The notes beneath the pieces are model-generated. The model made no database searches. It was given only the letters and a program-made list of their open reading frames with translations, and had not been told where the DNA came from. A DNA stretch of 64,000 nucleotides, taken from Flavobacterium sp. NG2. Its GTDB lineage: Bacteria; Bacteroidota; Bacteroidia; Flavobacteriales; Flavobacteriaceae. Positions 1 through 9,247 of this stretch are shown piece after piece; position 1 is the first letter of the stretch; each line of letters opens with the position of its first letter. A program made the position numbers and the translations under genes. Where the stretch lies: the NCBI RefSeq assembly GCF_034119845.1, contig NZ_CP139420.1:1218001-1282000 (forward strand). Direction: 5' to 3'.

Positions 1-441
1 ACTACCGCCAAAACTAGTATTTAGCAATTCAAAAGCATCAATATCCAGCCATTGTGCAATATTATTGATAAGTGTAGAGGAGGTTCCCAATCCCCATTTT
101 CTAGCGAAAGTCAATTGGGTGGTAATATTGTATCCTTTATCTTTAGTTAGGAAATTATTGTTCTTGAGATAGGCTTGGTATAGTATCGTAATTAAAGTGT
201 TTCGAACTGTTTCTGTTTCATTTGGGATGTAATCAGTTATTTCACTAAATAAAATCGTGTCTTCAAACCAAATACTGCCATCTGCATCCTGGCTTTTCCA
301 GTTTATTTTTTGCTTTTCGCCATCTTCAATGATTAGGTTTTGCCCTAATTTAGTTGGTAAGGCAAAAGCATTGGCACCATCCAAAACAAGGTATTCTCCT
401 GTAATCAATAGTTTTCCGTTGCTGTAAAAGGTTTTTTTCAT
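1..441 (-). CDS. GHMP-family kinase, N-terminal part (cut by window edge)
   Basis: The first 147 codons of a leftward gene are present; the rest lies beyond base 1. It begins MKKTFYSNGKLLITGEYLVL, the usual N-terminal strand of GHMP kinases, and has KWGLGTSST near residue 129, which fits the glycine/serine-rich phosphate-binding motif of this superfamily. In Flavobacteriia a GHMP kinase next to HMG-CoA reductase is normally the mevalonate-pathway kinase family member, so an isoprenoid role (mevalonate or phosphomevalonate phosphorylation) is inferred from the neighbour at 700-2016. The exact substrate cannot be told from this fragment. The ATG at 439-441 is the only reasonable start. Confidence 0.8.
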   Translation of the reverse strand, partial: MKKTFYSNGKLLITGEYLVLDGANAFALPTKLGQNLIIEDGEKQKINWKSQDADGSIWFEDTILFSEITDYIPNETETVRNTLITILYQAYLKNNNFLTKDKGYNITTQLTFARKWGLGTSSTLINNIAQWLDIDAFELLNTSFGGS

Positions 442-470
442 GGAATACAATCCTATTTATAGTTTTTTGT

Positions 471-505
471 TTGACCACAAATTTCACAAATTAACACAGA
501 TTATT
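471..505. repeat. Dispersed intergenic repeat, 'cacaaatttcacaaatt' family
   Basis: AT-rich word series (accacaaatttcacaaatt, then aacacagatt) lying just upstream of the GHMP kinase. Related words recur at 661-698, 2112-2150, 4564-4642, 9321-9381, 9911-10020 and 59030-59070, always between genes. Confidence 0.6.
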
Positions 506-536
506 TTATTGGAAATATAAATTAGTTTATTGTTAG

Positions 537-581
537 TTCGAGTCCTTTGGCTTCGCTCAGGACAGGCTAAAGTCGAGAACC
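537..581. repeat. GC-richer intergenic repeat word
   Basis: A short block (gagtcctttggcttcgctc, then aggacaggctaaagtcgag) that is clearly richer in GC than the spacer around it. It looks like one of the dispersed intergenic words common in environmental bacterial genomes. It occurs once in this window, so repeat status rests on resemblance only. Confidence 0.35.
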
Positions 582-660
582 AGTAAAGTATCTCGAATGC
601 GCTCGATTTGACAAAATAATTTAACTTATATATAGGTCTTAACGGATATAGTTAAGATTG

Positions 661-698
661 ATGAATTTGTGATAATTTGTGTAATTTGTGGATACTTT
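661..698. repeat. Dispersed intergenic repeat, inverted relative to 471-505
   Basis: The words aatttgtgataatttgtg and taatttgtgg are the reverse-complement form of the family at 471-505. The two copies bracket the gap between the GHMP kinase and HMG-CoA reductase. Confidence 0.55.
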
Positions 699-699
699 T

Positions 700-2016
700 T
701 TATTTCCGTAAACTTTCGATATAGTTGACTACTGCACTATGGGAAACGACATGGTGCTTAAAGTATTTGCGAACTTCATGACTTTCTTCTTCATTTGCTT
801 CAAATTGATTCAATATGTTATTCAAATGCATTTTCATATGTCCTTCTTGAATTCCAGAAGTCGTTAAGGAACGCAATGCGCCAAAGTTTTGAGCCAAACC
901 GGCAACCGCTACAAATTGCATTAATTCTTCGGCAGATGGGTTTTCTAGCATTTCTAAGGATAGTTTTACCAATGGATGTAAGCTTGTCAAGCCCCCAACC
1001 GTTCCTAAGGCCAATGGTATTTCTAACCAAAAAGAAAAAATTCCGTTTTCGATTTTAGCGTGAGATAAACTAGAATACTGTCCTTTATGTGCAGCATAGG
1101 CGTGAACTCCCGCTTCGACAGCGCGGAAATCATTCCCTGTAGCAATCACCACAGCGTCGATTCCGTTCATGATTCCTTTGTTGTGCGTTACGGCTCGGTA
1201 GGGTTCTACTTCAGCAATTTGTACAGCTTGTACAAATCGTTCTGCAAACTCTTTAGGATTTGGAATGTGTTTTTCTTCTAGGTCTTCAATTGGGCAAGAT
1301 ACCTCGGCACGTACGAGACAATTAGGGACATAGTTTGAAAGTATGCTCATGATGACTTCAATTTCTTTTTCAGTTTCTGAAAATAAATCGAAATTTTGTG
1401 CTTCTTCTTTCAGCGTTTTTGCAAATTGCTCCAAACATGAATTGATGAAGTTAGCACCCATACTATCTTTTGTTTCAAAAGTCACATGCAATTGATAGTA
1501 ATTATCAATTAAATTGGTTTTATCTCTCAATTCAATATCTAATATACCACCACCACGTTTTTGCATGTTGGTAGTAATGCTATCGGTGTCAGTGAAAAAT
1601 TTGGCTTTGGTTTGGATGAAAAATAAATCAAGTTTGGATTCATCTCCTTTGTAAAGAAAATGAACTTGACCTATTTTTTCCGTGTTAATCACTTTGGTTT
1701 TGAATCCGCCACGAGTGGACCAGAACTTTGCCGCTTTGGAAGCTGCTGCCACAACGGAACTCTCTTCAATCGCCATCGGAATGGTATTGTATTTGCCATT
1801 GATTAAGAAATTAGGCGCAACACCAAGGGGAATATAAAAGTTAGTAATCGTGTTTTCAATGAATTCATCGTGGAGTTTCTGAATTTTTGCATCCGAATTC
1901 CAGTATTTCTTTAAAAGAGAAATGGCTTCATTTGGAGTCGAAAAATAAGCGTCAGCAATCCAGTTTATTTTGTCTTCTTTGGATAATTTTGAAAATCCTG
2001 AAAAAGGTTGATTCAT
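700..2016 (-). CDS. Hydroxymethylglutaryl-CoA reductase (class II type)
   Basis: Makes mevalonate from HMG-CoA (or the reverse) with a nicotinamide cofactor, the committed step of the mevalonate route to isoprenoids. The 438-residue length fits the soluble bacterial class II enzyme. Visible motifs are DSMGANF (the DAMG-N type cofactor/substrate motif), HNKGIMNGID, GTVGGLTSLHP, and the C-terminal EGHMKMHLNN with the catalytic region nearby. An upstream in-frame ATG at 2055 would add 13 residues unlike the family; MNQPFSGFSKLSKEDK at 2016 is preferred because it lies just after a consensus -7 element at 2045-2052. The GHMP kinase downstream supports an anabolic role. Confidence 0.93.
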   Translation of the reverse strand: MNQPFSGFSKLSKEDKINWIADAYFSTPNEAISLLKKYWNSDAKIQKLHDEFIENTITNFYIPLGVAPNFLINGKYNTIPMAIEESSVVAAASKAAKFWSTRGGFKTKVINTEKIGQVHFLYKGDESKLDLFFIQTKAKFFTDTDSITTNMQKRGGGILDIELRDKTNLIDNYYQLHVTFETKDSMGANFINSCLEQFAKTLKEEAQNFDLFSETEKEIEVIMSILSNYVPNCLVRAEVSCPIEDLEEKHIPNPKEFAERFVQAVQIAEVEPYRAVTHNKGIMNGIDAVVIATGNDFRAVEAGVHAYAAHKGQYSSLSHAKIENGIFSFWLEIPLALGTVGGLTSLHPLVKLSLEMLENPSAEELMQFVAVAGLAQNFGALRSLTTSGIQEGHMKMHLNNILNQFEANEEESHEVRKYFKHHVVSHSAVVNYIESLRK

Positions 2017-2044
2017 TGTCAAGGTGTTATGTTGTAAATTGCTG

Positions 2045-2052
2045 CAAAGATA
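2045..2052 (-). promoter_or_regulatory. Candidate -7 element for HMG-CoA reductase
   Basis: TATCTTTG on the minus strand matches the Bacteroidota TAnnTTTG element and sits about 30 nt before the chosen start. No clear TTG lies at the expected -33 distance. Confidence 0.5.
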
Positions 2053-2111
2053 CATTTTTAGCTGTTTTATTTTTGATTAAAAGAAACTCTTTCGATATTA
2101 AATAAGGTTAA

Positions 2112-2150
2112 AAGTTAACCACAAATTGGACAAATTATCACAAATTTGAA
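2112..2150. repeat. Dispersed intergenic repeat, 'cacaaatt' family
   Basis: aaccacaaattggacaaatt followed by atcacaaatttg. It lies in the 330-nt divergent spacer 2017-2346, which otherwise holds only the HMG-CoA reductase promoter and AT-rich sequence. Confidence 0.55.
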
Positions 2151-2346
2151 GACTGTAAAATTAAATTACACTAATTTTATCTGCCTTAGGCAAATTGGAC
2201 ATGAAAAATGGCAATAATTTTAATGCGTTTAAACAAGTATAGTTTTTTAAAGCTATGTTTCATTAAAGTTAGTGTAGCGCCTTTGCCTTAAGAAGAACTA
2301 TGAATCTATGTGTTTTAAAAAACATTTAAAATTTAAAATATTATTT

Positions 2347-4521
2347 ATGGCAAATCGTCGGTTTTTGGGAATGTTTTTGTTCTTGGGTCTTTCCCTATTG
2401 GCGCAACAAAAAATAAGTGTTGAAGATATTTATAGTGGTGTTTTTCGGGAAGAAGGAATGATGGAATTGCAATCGTTAAAGAAAACAAACCAATACACCG
2501 TATTGAATGAGGATGAAAATAATCCAAGCATTCAAATCAATTTGTATGATTTCGCTAGTTTAAAAAAAGTAGCTACTTTATTTGATACCAAGAATTACAG
2601 TCGTTTACCTCGAATTGAAAGCTATTCCTTTGATCCTTCGGAAAAGTTAATTTTAATGGCTGCAAATAAGCGTTCCATTTACCGTCACTCCTTTACTGCG
2701 GATTACTTTCTATATGATATTGCTAAAAAACAATTATCAAAATTATTTGATTCCCCTGTTCAAGAACCTACTTTTTCTCCCGATGGGAAGAAAATCGCTT
2801 TCGCAAAAGCGAATAATCTTTATGTATACGATTTAACGTCCAAAACCACAACGGCAATCACTACTGATGGCAAGAAAAACGAAATTATCAATGGGATTTC
2901 GGATTGGGTGTATGAAGAAGAGTTTTCTTTTGTTCGTGCTTTTGATTGGAGTACTGATAGTAAAAAAATTGCCTATATCCGTTTTGACGAAAGCAAAGTG
3001 CCTGACTATTCGATGGTAGTTTATGGCAAGAATTTGTATCCTTCGATAGAAACCTTCAAATACCCAAAAGCTGGTGAGCAAAACTCAAAAGTGTCTTTAC
3101 ATATTTACGAATTGGCATCGGCTCATTCAACAAAAATAAACTTAGACCACTACACTGATTTTTATATACCTAGAATTAAATGGACGAATGATGGTGCTGT
3201 ATTGTCGGCCAAAATCTTAAACCGTCATCAAAACAATTTGGATTTACTATTTATCGATGCTCAAACAGGAAATACAAAAGTTGTTTTGAATGAAAAAAGT
3301 AAAACCTTTATCGATTTTGTAGATACTGACAATTTGAGTTTTCTTACGGATAATCGTTTTGTTTGGACGAGTGAGAAAGATGGTTTTAATCATATTTACT
3401 TGTATGATAAGGCAGGGAAATTAATTAACCAAGTCACCAAAGGAAATTGGGAAGTCACCAAATTTTATGGTTTTGATGAAAATGCCAATACAGTGTTTTA
3501 TGAATCGGTGGAAAAAGGCTCTATTTATCGTGATGTGTATCGCATTGGTTTGGATGGGAAGAATAAAGTTTGTTTGACCAAAAAACTAGGAACTAATAAA
3601 GCGACTTTTAGTCCTAATTTTCAATATTTCATAAATGATTATTCAGCTGCTTTACAACCCTCAGTTTTTACATTGAATGAATCGAAATCCGGGAACGAAT
3701 TGCAGTTGATTGAAAATAACCAAATGTTATTGTCAAGTTTGAAAGGATATGATTTGCCTTCAAAGTCTTTTTTTACCTTAAAAACAGCCAAAGGAAACGA
3801 ATTAAATGCTTGGATGATTAAGCCTAAAAATTTTGATGCTACTAAAAAATATCCAGTTTTAATGTATCAATATTCAGGACCAGGTTCCCAACAAGTAAAA
3901 GATTCATGGAATAGTTATGACGATTATTGGTTTATGATGCTAGCGCAACAAGGGTATATTGTGGCTTGTGTGGATGGCAGAGGAACTGGTTTTAAAGGTG
4001 AAGCTTTTAAAAAGGTAACCTATAAAGAATTGGGAAAATACGAGGTTGAAGATCAAATTGATGCAGCTAAAGTTTTGGCTTCTTATCCTTATGTTGATGG
4101 GAGTAGGATTGGAATCTTTGGATGGTCGTATGGAGGTTTTATGGCATCGAATTGTATTTTGAAAGCAAATGAGGTTTTTAAAATGGCGATAGCAGTTGCT
4201 CCTGTGACCAATTGGCGTTTTTACGATACTATTTATACCGAAAGATACATGCAAACCCCACAGGAAAACCCAACGGGTTATGATAACAATTCGCCTCTTA
4301 ATTTTGCTTCTCAGTTAAAAGGCAAATATTTACTCATTCACGGAAGTGCTGATGATAATGTACACCTTCAAAACTCGATGCAAATGTCCGAAGCTTTGAT
4401 TCAGGCCAATAAACAATTTGATTCCCAGATATATCCAGACAAGAATCACGGCATTTATGGTGGAATGACCCGAATTCAATTGTATACTAAAATGACAAAT
4501 TTTATCAAAGAGTCTTTATAA
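2347..4521 (+). CDS. Secreted dipeptidyl peptidase IV-like serine peptidase (S9B)
   Basis: Cleaves N-terminal dipeptides from peptides outside the cytoplasm. The ATG at 2347 gives a clean signal peptide (MANRRFLGMFLFLGLSLLAQ, cleaved near LAQ-QK); an in-frame ATG at 2308 would put a basic stretch ahead of it. An N-terminal beta-propeller (about residues 40-480) carries DWVYEEEF with the paired glutamates E190-E191 that bind the substrate N-terminus in DPP-IV. The C-terminal alpha/beta-hydrolase domain has the nucleophile in GWSYGG (S594), aspartate in ADDNVH (D669) and histidine in NHGIYGG (H701). The POT peptide transporter that follows on the same strand would import its di- and tripeptide products. 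Confidence 0.93.
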   Translation: MANRRFLGMFLFLGLSLLAQQKISVEDIYSGVFREEGMMELQSLKKTNQYTVLNEDENNPSIQINLYDFASLKKVATLFDTKNYSRLPRIESYSFDPSEKLILMAANKRSIYRHSFTADYFLYDIAKKQLSKLFDSPVQEPTFSPDGKKIAFAKANNLYVYDLTSKTTTAITTDGKKNEIINGISDWVYEEEFSFVRAFDWSTDSKKIAYIRFDESKVPDYSMVVYGKNLYPSIETFKYPKAGEQNSKVSLHIYELASAHSTKINLDHYTDFYIPRIKWTNDGAVLSAKILNRHQNNLDLLFIDAQTGNTKVVLNEKSKTFIDFVDTDNLSFLTDNRFVWTSEKDGFNHIYLYDKAGKLINQVTKGNWEVTKFYGFDENANTVFYESVEKGSIYRDVYRIGLDGKNKVCLTKKLGTNKATFSPNFQYFINDYSAALQPSVFTLNESKSGNELQLIENNQMLLSSLKGYDLPSKSFFTLKTAKGNELNAWMIKPKNFDATKKYPVLMYQYSGPGSQQVKDSWNSYDDYWFMMLAQQGYIVACVDGRGTGFKGEAFKKVTYKELGKYEVEDQIDAAKVLASYPYVDGSRIGIFGWSYGGFMASNCILKANEVFKMAIAVAPVTNWRFYDTIYTERYMQTPQENPTGYDNNSPLNFASQLKGKYLLIHGSADDNVHLQNSMQMSEALIQANKQFDSQIYPDKNHGIYGGMTRIQLYTKMTNFIKESL

Positions 4522-4563
4522 TCTAATTTTTAAATTAAATTTACGACTCAACTATAATAATTA

Positions 4564-4642
4564 GACACGAATTGCACTAATTTTTATCGGCCGACGGCAG
4601 ATTCGTGGAATTTAAATAATTTGTGTTTCGTGTCAATTTGTG
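4564..4642. repeat. Inverted intergenic repeat, 'gacacgaattgcac' family
   Basis: GACACGAA (4564-4571) and TTCGTGTC (4627-4634) face each other around a GC-richer centre (atcggccgacggcag). The words (acacgaattgcactaattt, aatttgtgtttcgtgtcaat) belong to the same family as other spacers in the window. It separates the peptidase from the transporter. Confidence 0.55.
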
Positions 4643-4670
4643 TAAAATATAAAATTTAATATTCCATTTT

Positions 4671-6431
4671 ATGATTCAAAATACATCAGAAGATCAATTT
4701 TTTAAAAACCCAGTATTAGGACAGCCTGCAGGATTGTTCGTTTTGTTTTTTACTGAAATGTGGGAGCGTTTTTCGTTCTATGGAATGCGAATATTATTGA
4801 TTTTGTTTTTGACGGCTTCTATAACAGGAGATAATCCAGGTTGGGGGTGGAATGCAGAAAATGCAGGTTCGTTATATGGAACTTATGCGTTGTTGTTATA
4901 TATCACACCCATTTTTGGAGGAATCATTGCCGACAGGTATATTGGCTATAGTTGGGCGGTTGTTGTAGGTTCGATTATAATGACGTTGGGGCATGTTGCC
5001 ATGTTTTTAGAAACACCTTTTATGTTGTATGTGGGATTGGGCTTACTAGTCATTGGAACAGGTTTTTTCAAACCAAATATGACTTCGATTTTGTCTGAGA
5101 TGTACAAAGAATATCCTGATAAAAAAGACGGAGCCTATACTATTTTTTATATGGGAGTAAATGCTGGTGCGTTCTTTGGGATGATGCTTTGCGGGTATTT
5201 GGCTTCTAATTTAGGATGGCGTTGGGGTTTTGGTTTAGCAGGTATTTTTATGTTATTGGGAACGCTTCAGTTTTGGATGGCAAAACCTTTGTTTGGAAGC
5301 GTAGGTGATGTGCCAACCAAAGAAAAAAGAGAAGCCGCAATTGCAAAAACAGACATTTCAAACAATCCTGAAGATACACCAAATCCTTATACTCTTATCG
5401 ATTATTCACTAATTGGGATTAGTACGATAATTGGATTGTTATACGCTTTCAATGATCCAGTTTCTAAAATTGGAGGTTTCGATCTTTTTGATTTTACAGT
5501 TTGGGGACTTGATGGTTCTGTTTTTGTTGTGCTTGTGGGATTGGCATTGTTTTTATATTTGGTTATCTCTCGTTTGTTACGCTATACTACGGTTGTTAGA
5601 GACAGAATGATTGCCGTAATCATATTTGCATTCTTTACGATATTCTTCTGGATGGCTTTTGAACAAGGAGCCTCTTCATTAGTGATTTTTGCACGTGATA
5701 ATGTGGATAGAACGTTAGTAGGAACTTCTTTGACGGTTTTTAATACGATTAATACGTTATTGACCGTTGTTCCTTTGGTGATTATTTCATGGGTTTTGTT
5801 TTTATTGGCAAAACAAACTTGGAAAAAGATTACTGCTTCCAATATTGTTTTGGCAATAACCTTCGTTATAGTATGGGCAATTTCACTATGGATGTTGAAT
5901 AACGAGTTTAGTAAAGACTCTTCAGAAATTGACCCGAGTTGGTTTTCTATTTTGAATTCCTTTTTTATTATAGCTTTGGCTTCTACGATTTCAAAACTTT
6001 GGGATAGTAAATACAATCCATCAGCAGCGGTTAAGTACGGATTGGGTTTAATCATTATGGCAATCGGTTTTGGATTGTTGGCTTATGGTTCTTATGGTGT
6101 GGCTACTGGTGTCAAAGTTTCGATGCTCTGGTTGGTTTTGGCATATTTATTTCATACGCTTGGGGAATTATTTTTGTCTCCAGTAGGGCTTTCCTATGTA
6201 TCCAAATTAGTTCCAGCAAGAATGATAGCCTTTATGTTTGGGATGTGGTATCTAGCGATTGCTATTGGGAATAAATTGGCAGCAGTACTAGGCGGACAAA
6301 TTGAAAATATAACTAATGCCTATTCGCTATCGACTTTCTTTTTAATTTTTACGATTGTTCCTACCGTGGCGGGTTTGTTAGTAATTGCATTAAATCCTCT
6401 TATGAAAAAGTTAATGCACGGTGTAAAATAG
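4671..6431 (+). CDS. Proton-dependent oligopeptide (POT/PTR) transporter
   Basis: Inner-membrane MFS symporter that takes up di- and tripeptides with protons. The signature TEMWERFSFYGMR (residues 24-36) is the ExxER-F-YYG motif of POT proteins: the ExxER residues couple proton and peptide. The 586 residues are hydrophobic throughout, with a charged cytoplasmic loop near residues 215-245 and additional helices typical of 14-helix bacterial members. FYMGVNAGAF matches the second PTR2 signature. It follows the DPP-IV-like peptidase on the same strand with a 149-nt gap, a sensible peptide-scavenging pair, though a repeat lies between them and cotranscription is not shown. Confidence 0.94.
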   Translation: MIQNTSEDQFFKNPVLGQPAGLFVLFFTEMWERFSFYGMRILLILFLTASITGDNPGWGWNAENAGSLYGTYALLLYITPIFGGIIADRYIGYSWAVVVGSIIMTLGHVAMFLETPFMLYVGLGLLVIGTGFFKPNMTSILSEMYKEYPDKKDGAYTIFYMGVNAGAFFGMMLCGYLASNLGWRWGFGLAGIFMLLGTLQFWMAKPLFGSVGDVPTKEKREAAIAKTDISNNPEDTPNPYTLIDYSLIGISTIIGLLYAFNDPVSKIGGFDLFDFTVWGLDGSVFVVLVGLALFLYLVISRLLRYTTVVRDRMIAVIIFAFFTIFFWMAFEQGASSLVIFARDNVDRTLVGTSLTVFNTINTLLTVVPLVIISWVLFLLAKQTWKKITASNIVLAITFVIVWAISLWMLNNEFSKDSSEIDPSWFSILNSFFIIALASTISKLWDSKYNPSAAVKYGLGLIIMAIGFGLLAYGSYGVATGVKVSMLWLVLAYLFHTLGELFLSPVGLSYVSKLVPARMIAFMFGMWYLAIAIGNKLAAVLGGQIENITNAYSLSTFFLIFTIVPTVAGLLVIALNPLMKKLMHGVK

Positions 6432-6476
6432 AATTAAGGCATTATATTTGTTTAATTGTTTAGAAAAATCAAGAAG

Positions 6477-6941
6477 ATGAAAAAAATAGTACTAGCGTTT
6501 CTTATCCTATTTACGGTAAGTAGTCAAGCACAAGAATTAAAATGGCATACAAATATCAAAGATGCGATTGCGGTAAGCAATAAAGAAAAGAAACCAATGA
6601 TGTTGTTTTTTACGGGAAGTGATTGGTGTGGTTGGTGTATTCGTTTGCAAAAAGAAGTTTTGTTGACACCTGAATTTAAAGCTTGGGCAAAAACAAATGT
6701 AGTTTTAGTCGAACTAGATTTTCCACAAAGAACGCCACAATTACCTGAAATCAAACAACAAAACGCTGAATTACAACAAGTTTTTGGAGTGCAAGGGTAT
6801 CCAACAGTATTTTTTACGAATGTAGAAAAAAATAAAGATGGTAGGTTGAATTTCATCGCCTTAGGAAAAACAGGTTATGTTGCTGGAGGTCCTAAAGCTT
6901 GGTTGGCTGAAGCCAATGGTTTTTTGAAGAATAAAATATAA
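6477..6941 (+). CDS. Secreted thioredoxin-fold protein
   Basis: A 154-residue protein with a short signal peptide (MKKIVLAFLILFTVSSQAQE) and a redox-active CGWC motif (C51-G-W-C54, in GSDWCGWCIRLQKE), followed by GVQGYPTVFF with the cis-proline expected of the fold. It probably acts as a periplasmic or outer-envelope thiol reductase/isomerase; its partner is unknown. The ATG at 6477 is chosen over an upstream TTG at 6456 because the signal peptide then starts correctly. It starts 46 nt after the POT transporter and ends at a strong terminator, so it may be the last gene of that unit. Confidence 0.85.
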   Translation: MKKIVLAFLILFTVSSQAQELKWHTNIKDAIAVSNKEKKPMMLFFTGSDWCGWCIRLQKEVLLTPEFKAWAKTNVVLVELDFPQRTPQLPEIKQQNAELQQVFGVQGYPTVFFTNVEKNKDGRLNFIALGKTGYVAGGPKAWLAEANGFLKNKI

Positions 6942-6961
6942 ACGATTATTTTATATATAGT

Positions 6962-6998
6962 AAAATCCCTTTTCAGCTTTGAAATGGGATTTTTTTTT
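6962..6998 (+). terminator. Intrinsic terminator after thioredoxin-fold gene
   Basis: AAATCCC and TTTCA pair with TGAAA and GGGATTT around GCTT, followed by a run of eight T. Confidence 0.85.
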
Positions 6999-7041
6999 GG
7001 AATGAAGTGAACAGCAGATGACTTATACATTAAAGATGTTG

Positions 7042-7159
7042 TTGACCTTGGAAAGGTCAAATGTTTATAGAAAAACGGTTAGCAGATTTGTTCGACCCCG
7101 TTGGGGTCGTATATCATGCTATTAAATCTATTCTATAAACATTGAAATCCTCTGGATTT
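7042..7159. repeat. Composite REP-like element of four hairpins
   Basis: Between convergent genes lie TTGACCTT/AAGGTCAA (7042-7060), CGACCCC/GGGGTCG with loop GTT (7093-7109) and AAATCC/GGATTT (7145-7159). An outer pair, ATGTTTATAGAA (7061-7072) and TTCTATAAACAT (7131-7142), encloses the central one. The combination of a TTCTATAAACAT word with small GC hairpins resembles palindromic intergenic repeats I associate with Bacteroidota, where such elements are often mobilised by REP-associated transposases. No transposase is present here. Confidence 0.6.
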
Positions 7160-7164
7160 CTTTT

Positions 7165-9189
7165 TTAATGAAGTATAAAATATCCTTTTTCCGCGGTGGC
7201 GTGGAAAGGGATTTTTTGTTTTTCACAACTTTGTTTCCATGCTTTTTGGATGGTTTTGTAATTGGTAGCATCGGCAACTACGATTTTGGGTTGGGTGGTT
7301 TTGATAATGCGTTCTAGATTGATTGGGGGCGATTGCGTTAAAACCAGAATATCGGGACGACTGTTGGGTGGATAAACACCAGTACTATCCAGAATTAAGA
7401 TTTTGTTTCTATTAAAATAAGTGAAGTTGTTGATTTTGGAGGTGTTTTTTAGTTCGCTAAAGTTACCAACTAGGTATGATTGAATATTGTTGCGACTTGC
7501 AAGGCTGTCTTGGGTGAAAGCGGTAATTTGTTTGCCAATTCGTTGAGTAATTAAGCTATTGTAGTTTTGGTTGAACACAATCCATTCTTGTCCGTTTTGT
7601 ATTTCCCATTGCGTTTTGATATGTACCAATTGAAAGCTGATGATTGCAATTAACGCCCATACCAGACGGTTAAATTTTGGTTTTTGGAACCAAAGTGTTA
7701 TCGTTATGATGCACAAATAAGTGCTTAGTAAAAGATAAATATTGAAAGGGATGTCTTGAAGGACAAAGGATTTGAAGGATGCGATCCAGTTGATGACTTG
7801 ATTGAGCCCATAAATACTCCATTCGAAAGGTTTGATGATAAAAGTAGGTGTAATATGAAAAGCAGCCAAAATCATGACGACAATTCCATAAATCATGATG
7901 ATAGTTAAACAAGGAATCACAATAAGGTTAGTAATGAAAAACAACCCTGGAAATTGGTGGAAATAATATAAACTCAGAGGCAATGTTCCAATTTGTGCGG
8001 CTATTGAAACACTCATAATTTCCCAACCAGCTTTTAGGATTCGGTTTTCAGTTTTCCAAAGACTTACAATTAAAGGCTGTAGCCAAAGAATGAAAAACAA
8101 GGCGATATAACTCAGTTGAAATCCTACGTCAAACAGAAAATAAGGTTGGAATAGTAAGATTAGAAAGAGAGAAACGATTATGGTGTGGTAAATGTAAGTA
8201 CTGCGACGGAGGTAGTAGCCCACGGCGACAAACGAAAACATAGTCACAGCTCGAACTACTGATGGTGCTAATCCTGCGATTAAGGCAAAAAGAGATAATA
8301 AACCAATTGTGAGTGCTAGTTTTAAAAACGCTCCTTTTTTAGTATTGGGAATGGGTTTTAAAACAAAGTTTAAGAATAGTAAAATGAATCCAATATGGAG
8401 TCCTGAAACGGATAAGATGTGAATGGCTCCCGCAAATTGGTAATCTTGCATGACCTCGCGTGAGATGTCTTGTTTTTGTCCAAGGATGAGTGCGACAGCA
8501 ACATTCAATTCTTTGGGATTGAAATCTGCTTGTTCCAAATTGTGGATGATAGTCGAACGAAGTTTAGCCGTGTAGTAATTAAGGTCTTTGTGAACAACGG
8601 GACTCACAAGGTGGTTCTTGTTATTCAAATAGAGTTGGCTGTAGATTTGTTTGTTTTCTAAATATTTTCCGTAGTCAAATTGATTGGGGTTGAAGGGAAT
8701 TTTATTTCGGATTAATCTGCCTTTGATGAGTAGTTGCGCTCCTATTTCGAGTTTTTGAATTGCAATTTCTTTAGGTGAGTTCAATAAGATTTTGCCCGTA
8801 ACAATACTGTCGTTGATGGTAGAAACAGTTGCTATATAACGGTCATTCTTAGTAGTGCTTTTTATTTTTTCTTGAATGGTTACCGCAATTAAATTCTCGG
8901 TTTCAAAGTAATTTGAATTATGGGTGTAATGGTTGTTTTGATTGGATTCGTTATGCGTGACTAGGCTAGTTGAACCAATGGAAAACGATAGGAAGAAAGT
9001 CGCTAGACCGAAAAATATTCCTTTTTTTGAGCTGTTTTTTTGGAACAAATAGCTAATAAGGAAAACCGAAAAACAGATAATAATCATTCCAAATCCCTCC
9101 GTAATACTGGGTTTGGAATAAAAAGCGAATAGGATTCCGAGAACGAATCCAATCACAACTCGGGTTAAAGGGAATTGCAGTACTTTCAT
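7165..9189 (-). CDS. comEC: ComEC/Rec2-family DNA-uptake channel protein
   Basis: Inner-membrane channel that carries single-stranded DNA into the cytoplasm during natural transformation. It has two N-terminal hydrophobic helices (residues 8-60), a soluble OB-like region (about 95-200), and the competence domain with HILSVSGLHIGFILLFL (about 255-270) and many helices up to about residue 520. The C-terminal ~150 residues occupy the place of the metallo-beta-lactamase domain but contain no HxHxDH motif, so nuclease activity is doubtful. It is 674 residues long, shorter than Bacillus ComEC. The paired repeats in its upstream region (9248-9281) may be regulatory. Confidence 0.88.
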   Translation of the reverse strand: MKVLQFPLTRVVIGFVLGILFAFYSKPSITEGFGMIIICFSVFLISYLFQKNSSKKGIFFGLATFFLSFSIGSTSLVTHNESNQNNHYTHNSNYFETENLIAVTIQEKIKSTTKNDRYIATVSTINDSIVTGKILLNSPKEIAIQKLEIGAQLLIKGRLIRNKIPFNPNQFDYGKYLENKQIYSQLYLNNKNHLVSPVVHKDLNYYTAKLRSTIIHNLEQADFNPKELNVAVALILGQKQDISREVMQDYQFAGAIHILSVSGLHIGFILLFLNFVLKPIPNTKKGAFLKLALTIGLLSLFALIAGLAPSVVRAVTMFSFVAVGYYLRRSTYIYHTIIVSLFLILLFQPYFLFDVGFQLSYIALFFILWLQPLIVSLWKTENRILKAGWEIMSVSIAAQIGTLPLSLYYFHQFPGLFFITNLIVIPCLTIIMIYGIVVMILAAFHITPTFIIKPFEWSIYGLNQVINWIASFKSFVLQDIPFNIYLLLSTYLCIITITLWFQKPKFNRLVWALIAIISFQLVHIKTQWEIQNGQEWIVFNQNYNSLITQRIGKQITAFTQDSLASRNNIQSYLVGNFSELKNTSKINNFTYFNRNKILILDSTGVYPPNSRPDILVLTQSPPINLERIIKTTQPKIVVADATNYKTIQKAWKQSCEKQKIPFHATAEKGYFILH

Positions 9190-9247
9190 AATTCTAAAGT
9201 ACTAATTTTCTGAATATAATCGTGGTCATTATTCTTTTTTTGATCAG

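Noticed and set aside
5582..6055. 157-codon minus-strand ORF inside the peptide transporter gene
   Set aside because: It is a shadow of a strongly conserved membrane protein frame; composition reflects the complement of hydrophobic codons.
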